Positions 30,427-54,630 are shown, numbered from the stretch's first letter. The stretch: DNA of 64,000 nucleotides from Erpobdella octoculata (GCA_963978895.1 OZ022242.1:19082977-19146976); one strand, 5' to 3'. The notes: generated by a model not told the origin, from the letters alone. Program-made: numbers and translations.

Positions 30427-30701
30427 CAGAAGTTGACATGGGTTGAATTGGGTTAGGTTGGGTCAATTTTTTTTAAACTTTCGTTGGTTGGATTGGGTTG
30501 AGTAGAAACATATTTGAATTTTTTTTTTACTTAATAAAGCATTTTTAACTGTGGGTTAAAAATTAAATTTTTCAGGTAGGTTGGGTTGAATAAGTTTTGT
30601 GTATGGTTAGGTTGGGTTGGATTGGGTTTAATAAGTTTTGTGTATGGTTAGGTTGGGTTGGATTGGATTGGGTCGCCAAAAATGAACCATGTCCACCTCT
30701 G
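30427..30701. mobile_element. Short hAT-like MITE filled with TTGGGTTGG repeats
   Basis: The ends CAGAAGTTGACATGG and, reverse complemented, CAGAGGTGGACATGG form a 15-bp terminus with two mismatches. Flanks aaatgatg and aagtaatg match at six of eight positions. The interior is a degenerate GGTTGGGTTGGATTGGG array with a 46-bp direct repeat. There is no ORF. Confidence 0.6.
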
Positions 30702-31441
30702 AAGTAATGTAAGATAACTGTTCTATAGCTTAATTTTAACAGCTTTTTCGATTAAACCATTATTAGATTACAGCATGACAATAAGTTGGTTTACGTTTTT
30801 ATAAACGTTGGCTCACTTGAACTTGTACTAACATATAATAATATAAATAATAATTATAATAAAAACTACCAAGTGTAATTTATAATTAATGAATAAGTAA
30901 AAGTTGTTGCATCAGCAATAAAACTATAAAACATGAATAAAACCAGTATGGGTTTCTTCAGCATCTCGTGATAGCGTCCGAAACCGGGAACGCATGTAAA
31001 TGACAAAAATTGGCTAAAACTGTATATGCTAGAAAAAAATTAAAACACTAATTTATTTGGTTAGATATGAGTTCACAAAATCACAAAATCTTATTTGAAA
31101 ATATAACGAAATTTTTTTAGCAATTGTTTAATTTGAGTCTATTACGTAAAGACAACTTTTCCAAAAATCGTAAATTCAACAGCATGATAAATGTCTTTTT
31201 ATAAGCATAAAAAAATTTAAATTAGTTTATATACAAGTCAATTCAATTAAATAAATTATTTTTCAAGTTGATATGGCAATTCATTTAAAAAAAACAATGG
31301 TTTAAAGAGGTGTTCCAATTTTAAAGTGCAAGGCACGAACGGGTTAAGAAAAGATTAAGTTTTTTTTATAGTTTGAGTAAAATAAAAAAATTTTGTTAAA
31401 AATGTACTTTTCATCACTATTTTTATGTAACTTTTTAACAG
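30702..31441. other. Upstream flank of TLR-B
   Basis: AT-rich sequence with no recognised exon. The TLR-B signal-peptide exon should lie here or further 5'. It ends in a pyrimidine-rich tract and CAG at 31439-31441, the exon acceptor. Confidence 0.4.
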
Positions 31442-42936
<11,495 letters not shown>

Positions 42937-44339
42937 GAAATTGCTTGCAATTGTAGAAGAACGTCATGACAAATGGATAAAAGAAGATAATTAATTTGTT
43001 TTAATAAATAGTAGATTTTGCTGGTTGTTTATACCTTTTTAAACAAAATTATGTCGTTGATTGTTTTGTAGTATGATTTGTGGCAAGATTTGTGGCAACG
43101 TACAGTCATTGAAAATTAGAAGATTATTGAACAAAATTGTTGTAAATTGAATTTTAAATACTTTAATCAATATACAAAAAAGTCTGCAACTTAAATTTTG
43201 GTCTTTATTTTAAATCACGTACCGTTATTCCCATCACCATTATTTTTATTTTGTACTAAAGAAGGGCCGATTTTTAAAATAGCATTATATTTCATTTTAC
43301 GATTGCAGCGACATTTAACAGCGTTACGCAAAGTTAATACATACATACATTTATGTTGATATTTCGTTAGTGAAATTTTTTCAGAACTTTCAAGGTAAAG
43401 TGAAATAATTTTGGTATGAGAAACTTGGAAAAATTGCACAGAAAATTCTTAGTTTCAGAGAAGCAACCTTGTTTCAAAGTAATAAAAAAATTAGAGTTGC
43501 GCCGAAAATGCATTGGCCAATTCTCAGTTAGGCCGATAATCGGCCACATAATATAAACCGATAATTCGTCGATTATCGATAATTGAATTTTTTAAAGTTT
43601 TTTTTGTTCATTAAAAAGTTTAGAACAATGTCAAATGATAAATAATATATAATGCCGTTCATGCTCTAGTTTGCACTGGCTGGCAATTAGCAGTTAAGAT
43701 TCAATTAAACTTAACGAATGCACATAAAACGCATCATCATCATTTACCGAAAAACTAAATAATGAAATTGAGACAGATTTCATTTCTACCACATCAGATC
43801 GCCGGATTATCTGCAATATTTTTCCTATATCCACGGATCAATTTTCAAACACATTTCATCTCCACATAAAAATTAGAAATTTTGTTTAATTCTTCCTATA
43901 ATGTGTTAACCAAACGTCAACATTTTATTGACTTGTTTTAGCTGTTCATTATGTTTTATTCCCAATGAGCAAACCTCAATATTACTGATTAGTGCCTGGG
44001 TAGTGAGTAGTTTAGTTTTAAGTAAATTCACAATAATATAAGCAAACATGGAACGATTGCTCTACTAACGTTTTATACTACACCCAGTCTATTTTTGCTT
44101 GAATAAAAATTTTTTTTAAAATTTTTTAAATTGACACCTAATAACAGAAAAACAGTTTTAGATACAACGACAATAGTTTAAAAAAATTGGTTCCAATTGC
44201 ATGTTGGCCACCATTTTCAGTGTCGCTGGGATTATACATTATGATTACCGCTTAAGTCTGGCTGCACAAGAAGCTGAGAATCTTTTGTTTATAGGTAATA
44301 ACATGGCAGCATTCTAACTTTAAACTTAAATCAGATCTT
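42937..44339. other. 3' flank of TLR-B, no gene recognised
   Basis: AT-rich. At about 43491-43590 a block with GTTGCGCCGAAAATGC and the palindromic GCCGATAATCGGC/GATTATCGATAATTG looks like a transposon end, but no partner was found. Confidence 0.4.
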
Positions 44340-45137
44340 TCTTAACTGATGATCGAATGCCAAAAAATATCAAAGGAAGGTCTTCAGTACATTTTTCTGG
44401 GTCTGGGCTAGCCATGATAGATGCCTTGAGCTGTCGATTCAAACGTTCTACCAGCTCATTAGCAGCTAGATATAGGTTGTGGTTAGGTTGATTACGTCGC
44501 ATCAATATGCGTGTTCCAAAATATTTCTGCAGTAATACTCATAAAGTTCTTTGTTCGCATAAATTGAAAAAATTATTTTAACATGACCTCTCATTTCATA
44601 GCGTGTCCAACCACAAAATGAAACTGGTTATTGTAAGTTTGCACGGATTTAATTCTTCCACCCAAAATGTTTTGCAATATTTTCTGGACGCCTCCCTTTC
44701 CGCCACTCATCAAACTGGCCCCGTCATAACATTAACTGAAAATACAAATGGGGTTCAGCTGAGAAACCTGAAGCTCTGTTAACAACAAACGTGCCAGGCT
44801 TTTAGCATTTATCACACTCAATGTGATTATTGAGATCAAGTGCTCAATTGCCTTTCCCTTGCACATAGCAAATAATAATATATAATCGACATATCCTCAA
44901 TATTGCAACGATCTCAAGTTTCATCGCATTTGATCAAATACCAGTTAATGTCAAAACTCTTGAATTAGCTTCTATGTAAGATGCAACCAATAAAAATCGA
45001 CGTAGTTTTTGTAAGTGAGTAAAATTTGTGCTGACTGAACTAGGCAGTCATATAAAAACTGGGGGCTTGATTGAACTGGGAGGCTGACCTAAAAGCCTTC
45101 CCGGCACCATAGCTGGTTACGATGGTTACGATCCTGT
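44340..45137 (-). pseudogene. ZMYM1-like hAT transposase remnant, copy 2
   Basis: The DNA parallels the element at 49948-51775. Shared landmarks are GCCAGGCTTTTAGC/GTCAGGCTTTTAGC, CGACATATCCTC and AATACCAGTTAATGT, in the same order. Its right end (CCATAGCTGGTTACGATGGT followed by acgatcctg) matches that element's terminus except for a short duplication of GGTTACGAT. Frames are thoroughly broken. The left end was not located. Confidence 0.65.
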
Positions 45138-45285
45138 ACGACTACCCCTTCTTCCTTCACTTTTCATTGGCTATTCTTGAAATGTTGACTCATTCTTGAA
45201 AATGAGCTTACAACTACCTTTTCCCCTGTCTTGATTACTTTTTAGAATTTTTTGAAAATAAGCTACAACTTCCTATGGATTAGAT

Positions 45286-45955
45286 CAATGATTTTCAACC
45301 TGTGTGCCACAAAGAATTTTTAAAGATGCCGCGAATTTGTTTTAAATAATTAAAATTCTTAACGCTTTTGAATTTTGAATTAATTTTGGAGTTTTTTGAT
45401 TGAGCAATTAAAATTGTTAGAATTTGCAAAGTATTCGCATTTGCTATCAGATTTTAAAACTGGAGGAGCATATAACCTATACTCCGAGCTATACTCTATA
45501 CTCTGTGTACATTTCCAGGCTCAAAAAATTTTGTTTCGTTTAAGTTTTGGTTGAAGTAAGATAAAAAAATGTGACAAGCTTAGTTTTCATGTTTCATAGT
45601 TATAAAACTTCCTCTTTTCCATCCATGAATTTGTTTCAAATTCGGTAGCTAAAAACAGAAAATGTCAGCAAAACAAAAATTAATAAGCAAAAATTTAAAA
45701 AGAAATACATTCAGTTTGGTTTTTTAGCATTATGATCTAAATATGTTCATGTTGTTTTGTTAAACTAACCACGTCTTTCGAGCCTCGATTCAACAGGATC
45801 TAAATACTCGTAAACAAGTTTAGCCACGACATTAAAAAAACATGTAAAAATTAGGAATTTTCAGCTATGCAAAGTATTTTTCATTTCGGTGTGCCACAAA
45901 ACTTTTTATATGTTACCAGTGTACTGATCTTCCAAAAAAAAGTTAAGAACCCCTG
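45286..45955. mobile_element. Non-autonomous hAT (Charlie/MER5-like ends)
   Basis: Ends CAATGATTTTCAACCTGTG and, reverse complemented, CAGGGGTTCTTAACTTTTT, resembling the CAGTGGTTCTCAACC termini of Charlie-type hATs. A perfect 8-bp duplication gattagat flanks it (45278-45285 and 45956-45963). Both ends share GTGTGCCACAAA, in the same orientation in the window. No ORF. Confidence 0.8.
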
Positions 45956-45963
45956 GATTAGAT

Positions 45964-46886
45964 CATCCCCGCAACGAGTATATATGGAGCGCCATTGGTT
46001 TTCATAACTTTTTTGAAGTGCAAATTGAAGCGAATTTAAAATTTTTGCTGAACAAAAAAGAAACCACAGGTTTTTACGGGAAGGAATATTCTCCCAGGCT
46101 CCCGAATTTCTATGGTTACGCACACTCCGGTCGACAATTTGCAAGATTACCGGCCTGTTTGGAGTGCTTCTGCACTAAGTTTTGTAAGGAGAAATAATTA
46201 ATAATAAGAAATTTCATATCAAATATTGATACAGAGAGACTTGGTAAAACATTTTTTTGACAAACAGTTAATGGTAATAGAGAATTAAGGTTTAATTAAC
46301 AAGCATTATCGGTTTAACAGGTGCTCCCAAAAGAGAAGTGCTAGATAATTTGCAAATTCACGTCTGAAATTTCAATAGCAATAATCTTTAAAATAATGAA
46401 AGCTGATTGAGACAAGCGATGTTTAAGTCAAATGAAAAAAATAAGAAAATCACACACGCTGCAAGGTTTAGCGCTGCTTACATAATTGAATCAATGTTTC
46501 TTTCAAAACCATATTGTAACAGAGTTGTAAAAAGTTTCAAAAAAACTTGTAGCATATCTGTTTTACAAAAAAAAAACAAAAAGATAGTAGAAGTTAACTT
46601 TTTGTGTTTTATAACAGGATCAACATTCACTTTGACAATCATTTAATCCAGGAGGTGCCGAGTGACTTGAATAACATTATTTTAAGACATAACAAATAAC
46701 AGACTATATTTCCTTCAAATGTCTTCCAAAGATCAAATAAACAGAAATATTTTCAAACATTGTAAAAAGTACCTAGTCGTTTAAAACGCAGCAATATAAT
46801 CAACAAACTTAAAAAGCACACCCATCAACAACGGGAACAACAAAATTAATCAAATCAACGGCAAATACATTAAATGAACAAAGCGG
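45964..46886. other. Intergenic sequence, no gene recognised
   Basis: AT-rich. An open minus-strand frame at 45881-46144 overlaps the hAT end and has no family resemblance. Confidence 0.35.
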
Positions 46887-47357
46887 TCAGAGGTTTTTAA
46901 GCTGACTTAAGCTATGACCAGGTCTATAGAGAAGAAAAGTTAAGAATTTGATCTTTTCATTGTCTTCAGTTCCCCGTCCGATGAAAGCTTCCATTTTTTT
47001 GTCGTAATTTAGACTCACTCTCATTTCGCCCCGCGGTCCGGCCATTTTGAATTTTTGCTCGATATGCTGAAAAGCAGCATCTCTCATTTCAGAGGAATCG
47101 TTTTGATCTCCTTTTAGAGAGGCAGGCAAATCGAAAAATATTTTTGCCGTCGGAAATACTAAACTCAGTTTTCGTCCGAGCAGATGGCAACTGCCAAGAA
47201 CAGGGATGGATCGTGCTGACATGGGTAGCGACAGGTACATTACAGCTATTCCTTCGTATGATAACGGATCGTCGTCCTGCTGTGATTTAGTCAGCATCAT
47301 TGGACTTGGTCGTCTGTAGCGGTAAACTGTTAAAGGAAAACAAAATTTATATCTCAT
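46887..47357 (-). CDS. Candidate host exon of unknown function
   Basis: The minus strand shows an acceptor TTTTCCTTTAACAG, then an open frame of about 150 residues. It includes MMLTKSQQDDDPLSYEGIAV, LGRKLSLVFPTAKIFFDLPA and MAGPRGEMRVSLNYDKKMEA. Composition is higher in GC and more protein-like than its surroundings. GEMRVSLNYDKKMEA loosely resembles the opening of a C2 domain (GEL-VSL-Y), but that is weak. Downstream residues after about EDNEKIKF may be intronic read-through. A strong GTAAGT donor 200 bp upstream fits a 5' exon. I do not recognise the gene. Confidence 0.4.
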   Translation of the reverse strand: MRYKFCFPLTVYRYRRPSPMMLTKSQQDDDPLSYEGIAVMYLSLPMSARSIPVLGSCHLLGRKLSLVFPTAKIFFDLPASLKGDQNDSSEMRDAAFQHIEQKFKMAGPRGEMRVSLNYDKKMEAFIGRGTEDNEKIKFLTFLLYRPGHSLSQLKNL

Positions 47358-47560
47358 ACATCAACATTTACAATGCTTTATTAGAGTAATTTTTAAATTA
47401 CTTTGGTAGAAAATATAACTGCGTTGAAACATCTCTAAAGTTATTATAAATTTGTCAAAATTATAGTTAAAAACTATACAATTATAGCGAGAAACTTCAT
47501 TTTTTGGAACGTTTGAATTTTGTAGATGATATAAAATTGTAAAGCTTGTAAGAAACTTAC

Positions 47561-47800
47561 GTTGTCGGTCTGTCACGTTATTTTCTCAAACTTCCACAAA
47601 ATAAGAATAATTCAATTTCTCACGTAGAAAATCTTTCACGCTGAAGCAAAAAACAAACGTTTTCTGGAAAGCGAATGTTTTTCCCTAACTTACAACTCGG
47701 CTATCTAACTCAATCTCTCCAACTCCAAGCCATTGAGTGTTGTTTACATCCAGTGCTTCTGTGTGTATTTTAATTCTGATGCTGATCCCATCTTTTTACG
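47561..47800 (-). other. Possible 5' non-coding exon of the 46887-47357 gene
   Basis: On the minus strand, GACCGACAAC|GTAAGTTTC at 47555-47565 is a textbook donor in the right direction. No long frame precedes it, so it would be mostly 5' UTR. The upstream limit is unknown. Confidence 0.3.
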
Positions 47801-48700
<900 letters not shown>

Positions 48701-48825
48701 TTTATTGTAAACCGCATGATGACTTGAGTGAACTTCGAATGCTGGTAGAAAAGCAAAGCTGGAGAGAAAAAGTGAAGAGAGAGTGTGTGTATGTGAGAGA
48801 GAAAGAGAAAGAGAAAGAGAAAAAG

Positions 48826-48830
<5 letters not shown>

Positions 48831-48886
<56 letters not shown>
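48831..48886. repeat. (GA)n microsatellite
   Basis: 28 GA units, preceded by interrupted GAGAAA repeats from about 48795. A further GA patch lies at 49034-49047. Confidence 0.95.
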
Positions 48887-48889
<3 letters not shown>

Positions 48890-49161
48890 GATACAGAAAT
48901 TGTTATAGTAGGCAATATTTCCAATTATGTATTGCGTAATATATAATTTTTGGGAAATAAATTTATTGGTGTTTATAAATACATAAATGGTTGTCGACTT
49001 CATTCCTTAGTTTCTATGAAGATAGAAAAATAATGAGAGAGAGAAGGCAAATAAAAAAAAAAGAGTGCAAGTGAACTTACCTGATTGATGCAGCAGGTAA
49101 AATTATTATTTTCCAGTTTTTTTTATTACTTTCACTGAAAGACGTTTCCTTGAGAAAAGTC

Positions 49162-49442
49162 TGTTGGGTTTTCGTAGGCGTTACACGTTGGCGGACATAA
49201 GCAAGCGATTTTTTATTTATTTATAATTGATTTTTTTAAAAGCGTCTCTCCGTATAAATAAAACTATTATAAAAAATGTTTAGAAAAGTAGTTTTATTTG
49301 TAGATTCGCGAGCGTTTAAGACAAACTTCAATTACAGGTATTGCGGTTTATTTTATCTAGTTGTGTACTTATTGAATTTATCATCTTCAATAAATTACAA
49401 AACCATTCTAAGAACCCGAATACAATTAGCAATATTGTAACA
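49162..49442 (+). repeat. Gypsy-type long terminal repeat (5' LTR)
   Basis: The 281-bp block starts TGTTGGGTTTTCG and ends ATATTGTAACA, the TGTT...AACA form of LTRs. It contains TATAAATAAA near 49254 and another AATAAA near 49388. A primer-binding site follows directly. No 3' LTR was found in the window. Confidence 0.65.
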
Positions 49443-49444
49443 AA

Positions 49445-49461
49445 TTAGTGTCATAAGCGGA
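49445..49461 (+). promoter_or_regulatory. Retrotransposon primer-binding site
   Basis: TTAGTGTCATAAGCGG lies 2-3 bases after the LTR. It resembles TGGTGTCAGAAGCGG, a primer-binding site used in many gypsy and copia elements, with a few substitutions. Confidence 0.55.
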
Positions 49462-49472
49462 TTCTGAAAAAA

Positions 49473-52265
49473 ATGATTTACCACAAGTTATTGGACAAAT
49501 TTTCCGAACATGAGTTGAAGCGAAAACTCAATGATAAGAAAAAAATGTCTGAACTCGGGGATCGCCTCCGAATGGCATTGGAAACCACGGTTCTGTCCAG
49601 ACAAATTCAAATTTAATCTAGATGAATTGAGAAATTGACAAAATTTCTAAAAGAAAACAAAGTAGCCCAAGAAAAGAACAAAGCAGCTATGAACATGATG
49701 AGAGAAAAACAAAGCATTTATGAACATGATAAAAAGACAAAACAAAACAGCACAACAAAGAATAGAAAAATTAATTTTTGACAATTATCTTTGTTTAACA
49801 GAAGTCAAAAAAAGAGTTAATAACCTGAAAAAGTTGGTGGAAGAGAACGTCTGAAAAATCGAAAAGAGAATCGAGAGCAACATTTAACAACCTGGTCAAA
49901 CAGGTACTAACTAGTTGCCAAATCCAGGAAGGAATTCAATCTGTCTACAGGGCCGTAACCAAGAATTTGAAAGTGGGGGCATTTTTTGGGGGCACTGTAA
50001 ATTTTCTGTTCACATAAGTTGCACATTCCAGTGATTTGACCCTCAAAATGTGCTTCACGCAAAAAAACAGGTTTAGCGATTGAAATTGGAATCTTATTCT
50101 ACCATATTTATTTGAATTTGAAAATATTCTGAATCAACATGAAAACTTCCCGAAGCATGTAAATAAAGCCATAACACAATATTTAAAACAATTATAATTT
50201 ACACGGAAAAACGTTATAAAAACACGTCACATGGGTCATAATGTCAGAACAATTCGGTATGATTTCTGGGCAAACTTTTCTACGAAAGTGTTTAGATCTA
50301 CTTTTAACGTAAAATCCTTCTCAAAAGCAAGTAGTAAAAGTTGAAATTTATGCTCAAGGCCCATTGATTGGCGATAAGGCCGCAGAATCCGCGTGAGAGT
50401 GGAGAAACTGCTCTCAACAAGAAAGTTCTGAGATGATGGAACGAGGGATTCTACAGCTTGAAACAAAATCAAGTTGGACTCGCCAAATGGGTGGTTCATT
50501 TAAAAATGGACAAAATCTATGACGTTGTTGAAAGCACGCCTCATGAGCTCGCGTGAAGTAACTTTAGAACCAATAACATGGTAATGACCCAATGTGGAGG
50601 TGCTATGAACTCGTTTGCGCTTTACTGACACTACATGGTCATCCTCATTTAATGGAAAGCCAGCAGCATCTTCCATTCAATCAAAGACCTCTGCCGACCG
50701 CAAGGTATGAAGGCTCTCTTTAGCTGTGGAGATCAGTTCCATAGCAAGAGACACAATGCACGAGCAGCCTTGAAACAAAGCATTGACCGGTGACAGCAAG
50801 CTCAGTATTTTGAAAATGGCATTTGAAAAAAAAACAAATTCCGACTTTGAAACTTTGTTGAGCAGGCCCGATCCTTCAACCAACACATCAGCCGGAGCTT
50901 TTTCTAAGTTGGCAACAATTTTGAGGGTCTGCAAAATAATTTCCTTTCTATTGTTTTTGACAACCATTACAGATTGATATGAGTCAGTCCATCTTTGATT
51001 ATTGTGTCACCTACATATGTGGTAATCAAAAACTTTCCGCGGACAAACACATACAATTGCTCACACAAGCTGAAAAAGTTTTTCCACCTCTATCTCTGAT
51101 TTCATAGCGTGCACAACGACAAGATGGAATTGGTGATTATAGGAGTGCACGTACGTATGGAATTCGGCGGCCCAGAGTGTCTTGCAATATTTTCTGGACA
51201 CCTCACTTCCCGCCGCTCATTACACTGGCTCCGTCATAACATTTACACAAAATTCGAGCGAAGTCCAGTTGCTGAGCCTGAATCTCTGTAAGCAACGAAC
51301 ATGTCAGGCTTTTAGCTTCTAAATCACTAACCTTGATCATCAAGATCATATACTCTACTGCCTTTCCACAACGCACATAGCGAATGACAATCGACATATC
51401 CTCGACATTGCACTGATCTCGAGTTTTGTCGCACTTGATCGAATACCAGTTAATGTGAGAATCTTTGCATTCTTTGACAATCACAACTTGTACCATCTGT
51501 GCCATCAATTCGATTAACTCGTTTTGGATAAGAGACGACGTGTACTTGGCATTTTGAGACATGTTTTGTGAAATCCTACACAACTTATCATCTTTCACCA
51601 TAGCAAATTCAAACAATTTATTAAATAAGACACCTACATTTGCTTTGTTGAACTTAACAGCAATACAAAAAACTGGAGGGGCCTGATTGAGCTGGGGCGC
51701 CCGACCCAAACTGGGGGGCCTGAACAAAACTGGCAGGACCTGGCCCCCCCGGCCCTATAGCTGATTACGGCCCTGTCTGTCTAACATACCACGGCCTCAA
51801 TTTTTTATGGCACTTTCATGGTCTGTTTGAAAAGCTCAGTTTGAAATTGCTGTCAAAAAGAATAACTGGCTAACCAACCAACAGAAGGCAGAAAACTTGA
51901 TATTATCTTTGAGGGGAGAAACCTAACAGTTTATCGAGTAGACAAAGAAGATTACAATGCAATTGTAGAAGCCCTTGAGAGTAGATCTAGCAATCAACAT
52001 GCACAAGAAATGTTTCGAGCACAACTCAAAACTCGACGCCAGAAAACCGAGAAAAGTCGGCAACAGTTAGAAGCAGTTGTGGAACGACTCGCTAATCTGG
52101 GAGACCCCATGTGCTCTTGAGATGTCCTCAGTCCAATTATTATGGATGGATTCTTAGCAGCCTTGAAAAACTCTAAAACCTAGAGAGCTCTTAGGGTTGC
52201 CCGTGTAGCTAGTCCCAGTGAGGTTTTAACATTTGCACAAGAACAGAACAGTAGAATGCGGTTTG
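49473..52265 (+). pseudogene. Ty3/gypsy Gag remnant, split by a hAT
   Basis: After the primer site a frame starts MIYHKLLDKFSEHELKRKLN, with KMSELGDRLRMAL resembling a SAP-like fold at the Gag N terminus. Charged helical sequence follows. After the hAT (49948-51775) the frame resumes with FEIAVKKNNWLTNQQKAENL, SLRGETLTVYRVDKEDYNAI and FRAQLKTRRQKTEKSRQQLE, the capsid core of gypsy Gag. A stop appears after GDPMCS. Pol is absent. Capsid proteins of this type package element RNA in the cell. Confidence 0.75.
49948..51775 (-). mobile_element. ZMYM1-like hAT inserted in gypsy gag
   Basis: Ends CAGGGCCGTAACCA and, reverse complemented, CAGGGCCGTAATCA, with a perfect 8-bp duplication tctgtcta (49940-49947 and 51776-51783). 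On the minus strand, 51203-51727 encodes NWYSIKCDKTRDQCNVEDMS, SIVIRYV and CYDGASVMSGG, the DUF4371/ZMYM1-type catalytic region (DE-RD, YDGA--MSG). 50236-50499 encodes the hATC part (NFLVESSFSTLTRILR). Deletions and frameshifts make it inactive. A second copy is at 44340-45137. Confidence 0.85.
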
Positions 52266-52858
52266 TCGTCATCGCGTATCATGCTCCTTCTTGTAGACCA
52301 AGAATAAATCCGCAACATACATCCTACGTGTAACTGTCGTAGTTGATTTTTTTAAGCAACATCTACACGTTCTTGTAGTTTTCCTTCAGGTGAACGGAAT
52401 GAGCTACTGGAATCAAAAAAAAATTAGTTTCCGTTATGGAGCAAAAATTTCATTCTTTCAAACGTGATTTCACTAGTTCTGCATTTGATTTAGTGAGACC
52501 TTAATCTCGTACTAAAACATCAAGTTTTCGTTGGTTAGAACAAGTGAATAAAAAAAAAAGTTTTTTAAAAACCCACTTATATATAATCGATTGTGTAGGC
52601 CACATTCTGTTACATAAACAACAAGCATATTAGCATAGACAATAAATAGTTCGACGAAAATATCACAAATAATTATTTATTTAAATTTTGTCCAATTGAT
52701 CCTAAAATTTGATAGAATGCATTGTTAATCAGTTCGGAGGTATGTTAAAATTTTTAGGTTTTTAGCTCATCGGAAGTTAGTTTTCGATTGCAAAATTTGA
52801 CGACAGACAGACAGACAGCCAAAGAAGTCAAGTTAAGTAAAAGTGTGTAAAAATGAGG

Positions 52859-52861
<3 letters not shown>
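52266..52861. other. Intergenic sequence after gypsy gag
   Basis: No coding motif. Near 52800 a short GACAGACAGACAGAC run occurs in a retroposon-like tail. Confidence 0.4.
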
Positions 52862-52903
<42 letters not shown>

Positions 52904-53060
52904 ATAGTTTATAGTCCTTTACACCAAGTGTTTTAAGACTGAATTGGCTGTATGTAGGAAGCACATAAGTACTTCCTGTCGTGGATCAAAGTTTGATCCT
53001 TTTAACTGTCCCTCCTCCTTCATCCAGGCTTGGGACTGGCTCGCAATTAGCGAGGCGGAG
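52862..53060. repeat. 39-base T run and adjoining retroposon tail
   Basis: A T39 tract (52862-52900) is followed by sequence with GTACTTCCTGTCGTGGATC that resembles 39795-39870. A poly-T head fits a retroposon lying on the minus strand. Confidence 0.5.
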
Positions 53061-53808
53061 TTAAAATGAGGTGAATCACTTGGTTTCCTGAAATCACAGT
53101 CATCACAGAGTTTATACGGTGTCTACTTCATAATGATATGCAGCCGCTTTTTCGAATTGAGGTAGAGTAAGAACAGGCAATCCATCACTGTATGGAATTG
53201 GTTCAATAGAACATGCAGGCGCGGCGCTGGTCGGGGGGGTCCAAGGGTCCGGACCCCCCAGCTCCGACAGGTGCCACCCATGAGATTTTTGCAAATCCAA
53301 AGACTTTTTTCACTAGGGGTGTTTGAATCTTATTGGGTTAATCAGACTGTAGACTAAAAATAGTCGAAAAATTTTTCTCCTGCGGTGGGCTTTCTTCCTT
53401 TTTTCAAACTATGTTTTTGCTGCATGGAGTTTAACTATATTATAGCAGTTTTTCTTAAACATTCTGTATAGTTTTGATAATGATTCAATGTTTATTGATG
53501 ATAGTTCACTGTTTTTCGTTCACAGTTAAGTACTTAATGGTATTATTGAATAATAAATTTATTAGCTTTGTTTGTTTTTTGGACTCTTAATTCGTGTTAG
53601 TTGAATAAATTTTAATTTTTGAAAAAACTATAATAACAACAACTTACATTCTTCTATTTATATTTGAACTTTGCTTTGCCAGTAACAAACCTAGATAAAC
53701 TAGAAAAAACACGACTAAATTGTGATCTGCTAGTGTAAATACTTCAGTATTTATTTCTTACATAGTTCTCTTTCAGTTTTTAACAAAATGGGTAAAGGAC
53801 TATGAACC

Positions 53809-53925
<117 letters not shown>

Positions 53926-53945
53926 TATAGCCATCCTTTTTTGGG

Positions 53946-54034
53946 GATGGTCGGTGGCTCAGTTGGTAAGAGCGCTTGCATTTAGGCGAGGCGGTGTTGC
54001 CGTAGACACGTGGGTTCGATTCCTAGTAGAGTCT
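53946..54034 (+). tRNA. tRNA-like element 1 (SINE head)
   Basis: A box TGGCTCAGTTGGTAAGAGCG and B box GGTTCGATTCC at 54013-54023, with a long variable region as in class II tRNAs. ATTTAGGC would place TAG in the anticodon position, hinting at tRNA-Leu ancestry. The acceptor stem does not pair well, so a SINE or pseudogene is likelier than a working tRNA. Confidence 0.45.
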
Positions 54035-54243
54035 TATAAATATTTGCGTTACTTGTGGTGACAGTTAGTCATCCTATTTGTAGGCTCTTGAAACATTTCA
54101 ACGCAATGTTTCACTTCATAAATTATCTATCTGGCAGCAGACTAAGCTGTCGAGCCAAAGTAAGGAGTTCTGAACCTATCATAGTCGTAGTCTAATGTTA
54201 AGTAGCTCCGAGAGACTGAGACTTCTAGCCATCCTTTTTTGGG

Positions 54244-54332
54244 GATGGTCGGTGGCTCAGTTGGTAAGAGCGCTTGCATTTAGGCGAGGCGGTGTTGCCG
54301 TAGACACGTGGGTTCGATTCCTAGTAGAGTCT
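54244..54332 (+). tRNA. tRNA-like element 2 (SINE head)
   Basis: Identical to the first tRNA-like element in its A and B boxes, 298 bp downstream. Confidence 0.45.
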
Positions 54333-54541
54333 TATAAATATTTGCGTTACTTGTGGTGACAGTTAGTCATCCTATTTGTAGGCTCTTGAAACATTTCAAC
54401 GCAATGTTTCACTTCATAAATTATCTATCTGGCAGCAGACTAAGCTGTCGAGCCGAAGTAAGGAGTTCTGAACCTATCATAGTCGTAGTCTAATGTTAAG
54501 TAGCTCCGAGAGACTGAGACTTCTAGCCATCCTTTTTTGGG

Positions 54542-54630
54542 GATGGTCGGTGGCTCAGTTGGTAAGAGCGCTTGCATTTAGGCGAGGCGGTGTTGCCGTA
54601 GACACGTGGGTTCGATTCCTAGTAGAGTCT
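54542..54630 (+). tRNA. tRNA-like element 3 (SINE head)
   Basis: Third copy of the same tRNA-like segment; the repeat unit ends right after it at a TA run. Confidence 0.45.

Noticed and set aside
31393..31441. Start codon and signal peptide of TLR-B at MLKMYFSS
   Set aside because: TLR-A has a polypyrimidine tract and AG at the same position and no such leader, so this is more likely intron sequence read through. It remains possible.
53946..54034. Functional tRNA-Leu genes
   Set aside because: A and B boxes are good, but the acceptor stem does not pair, and units are embedded in a tandem repeat inside a transposon; treated as SINE-like.
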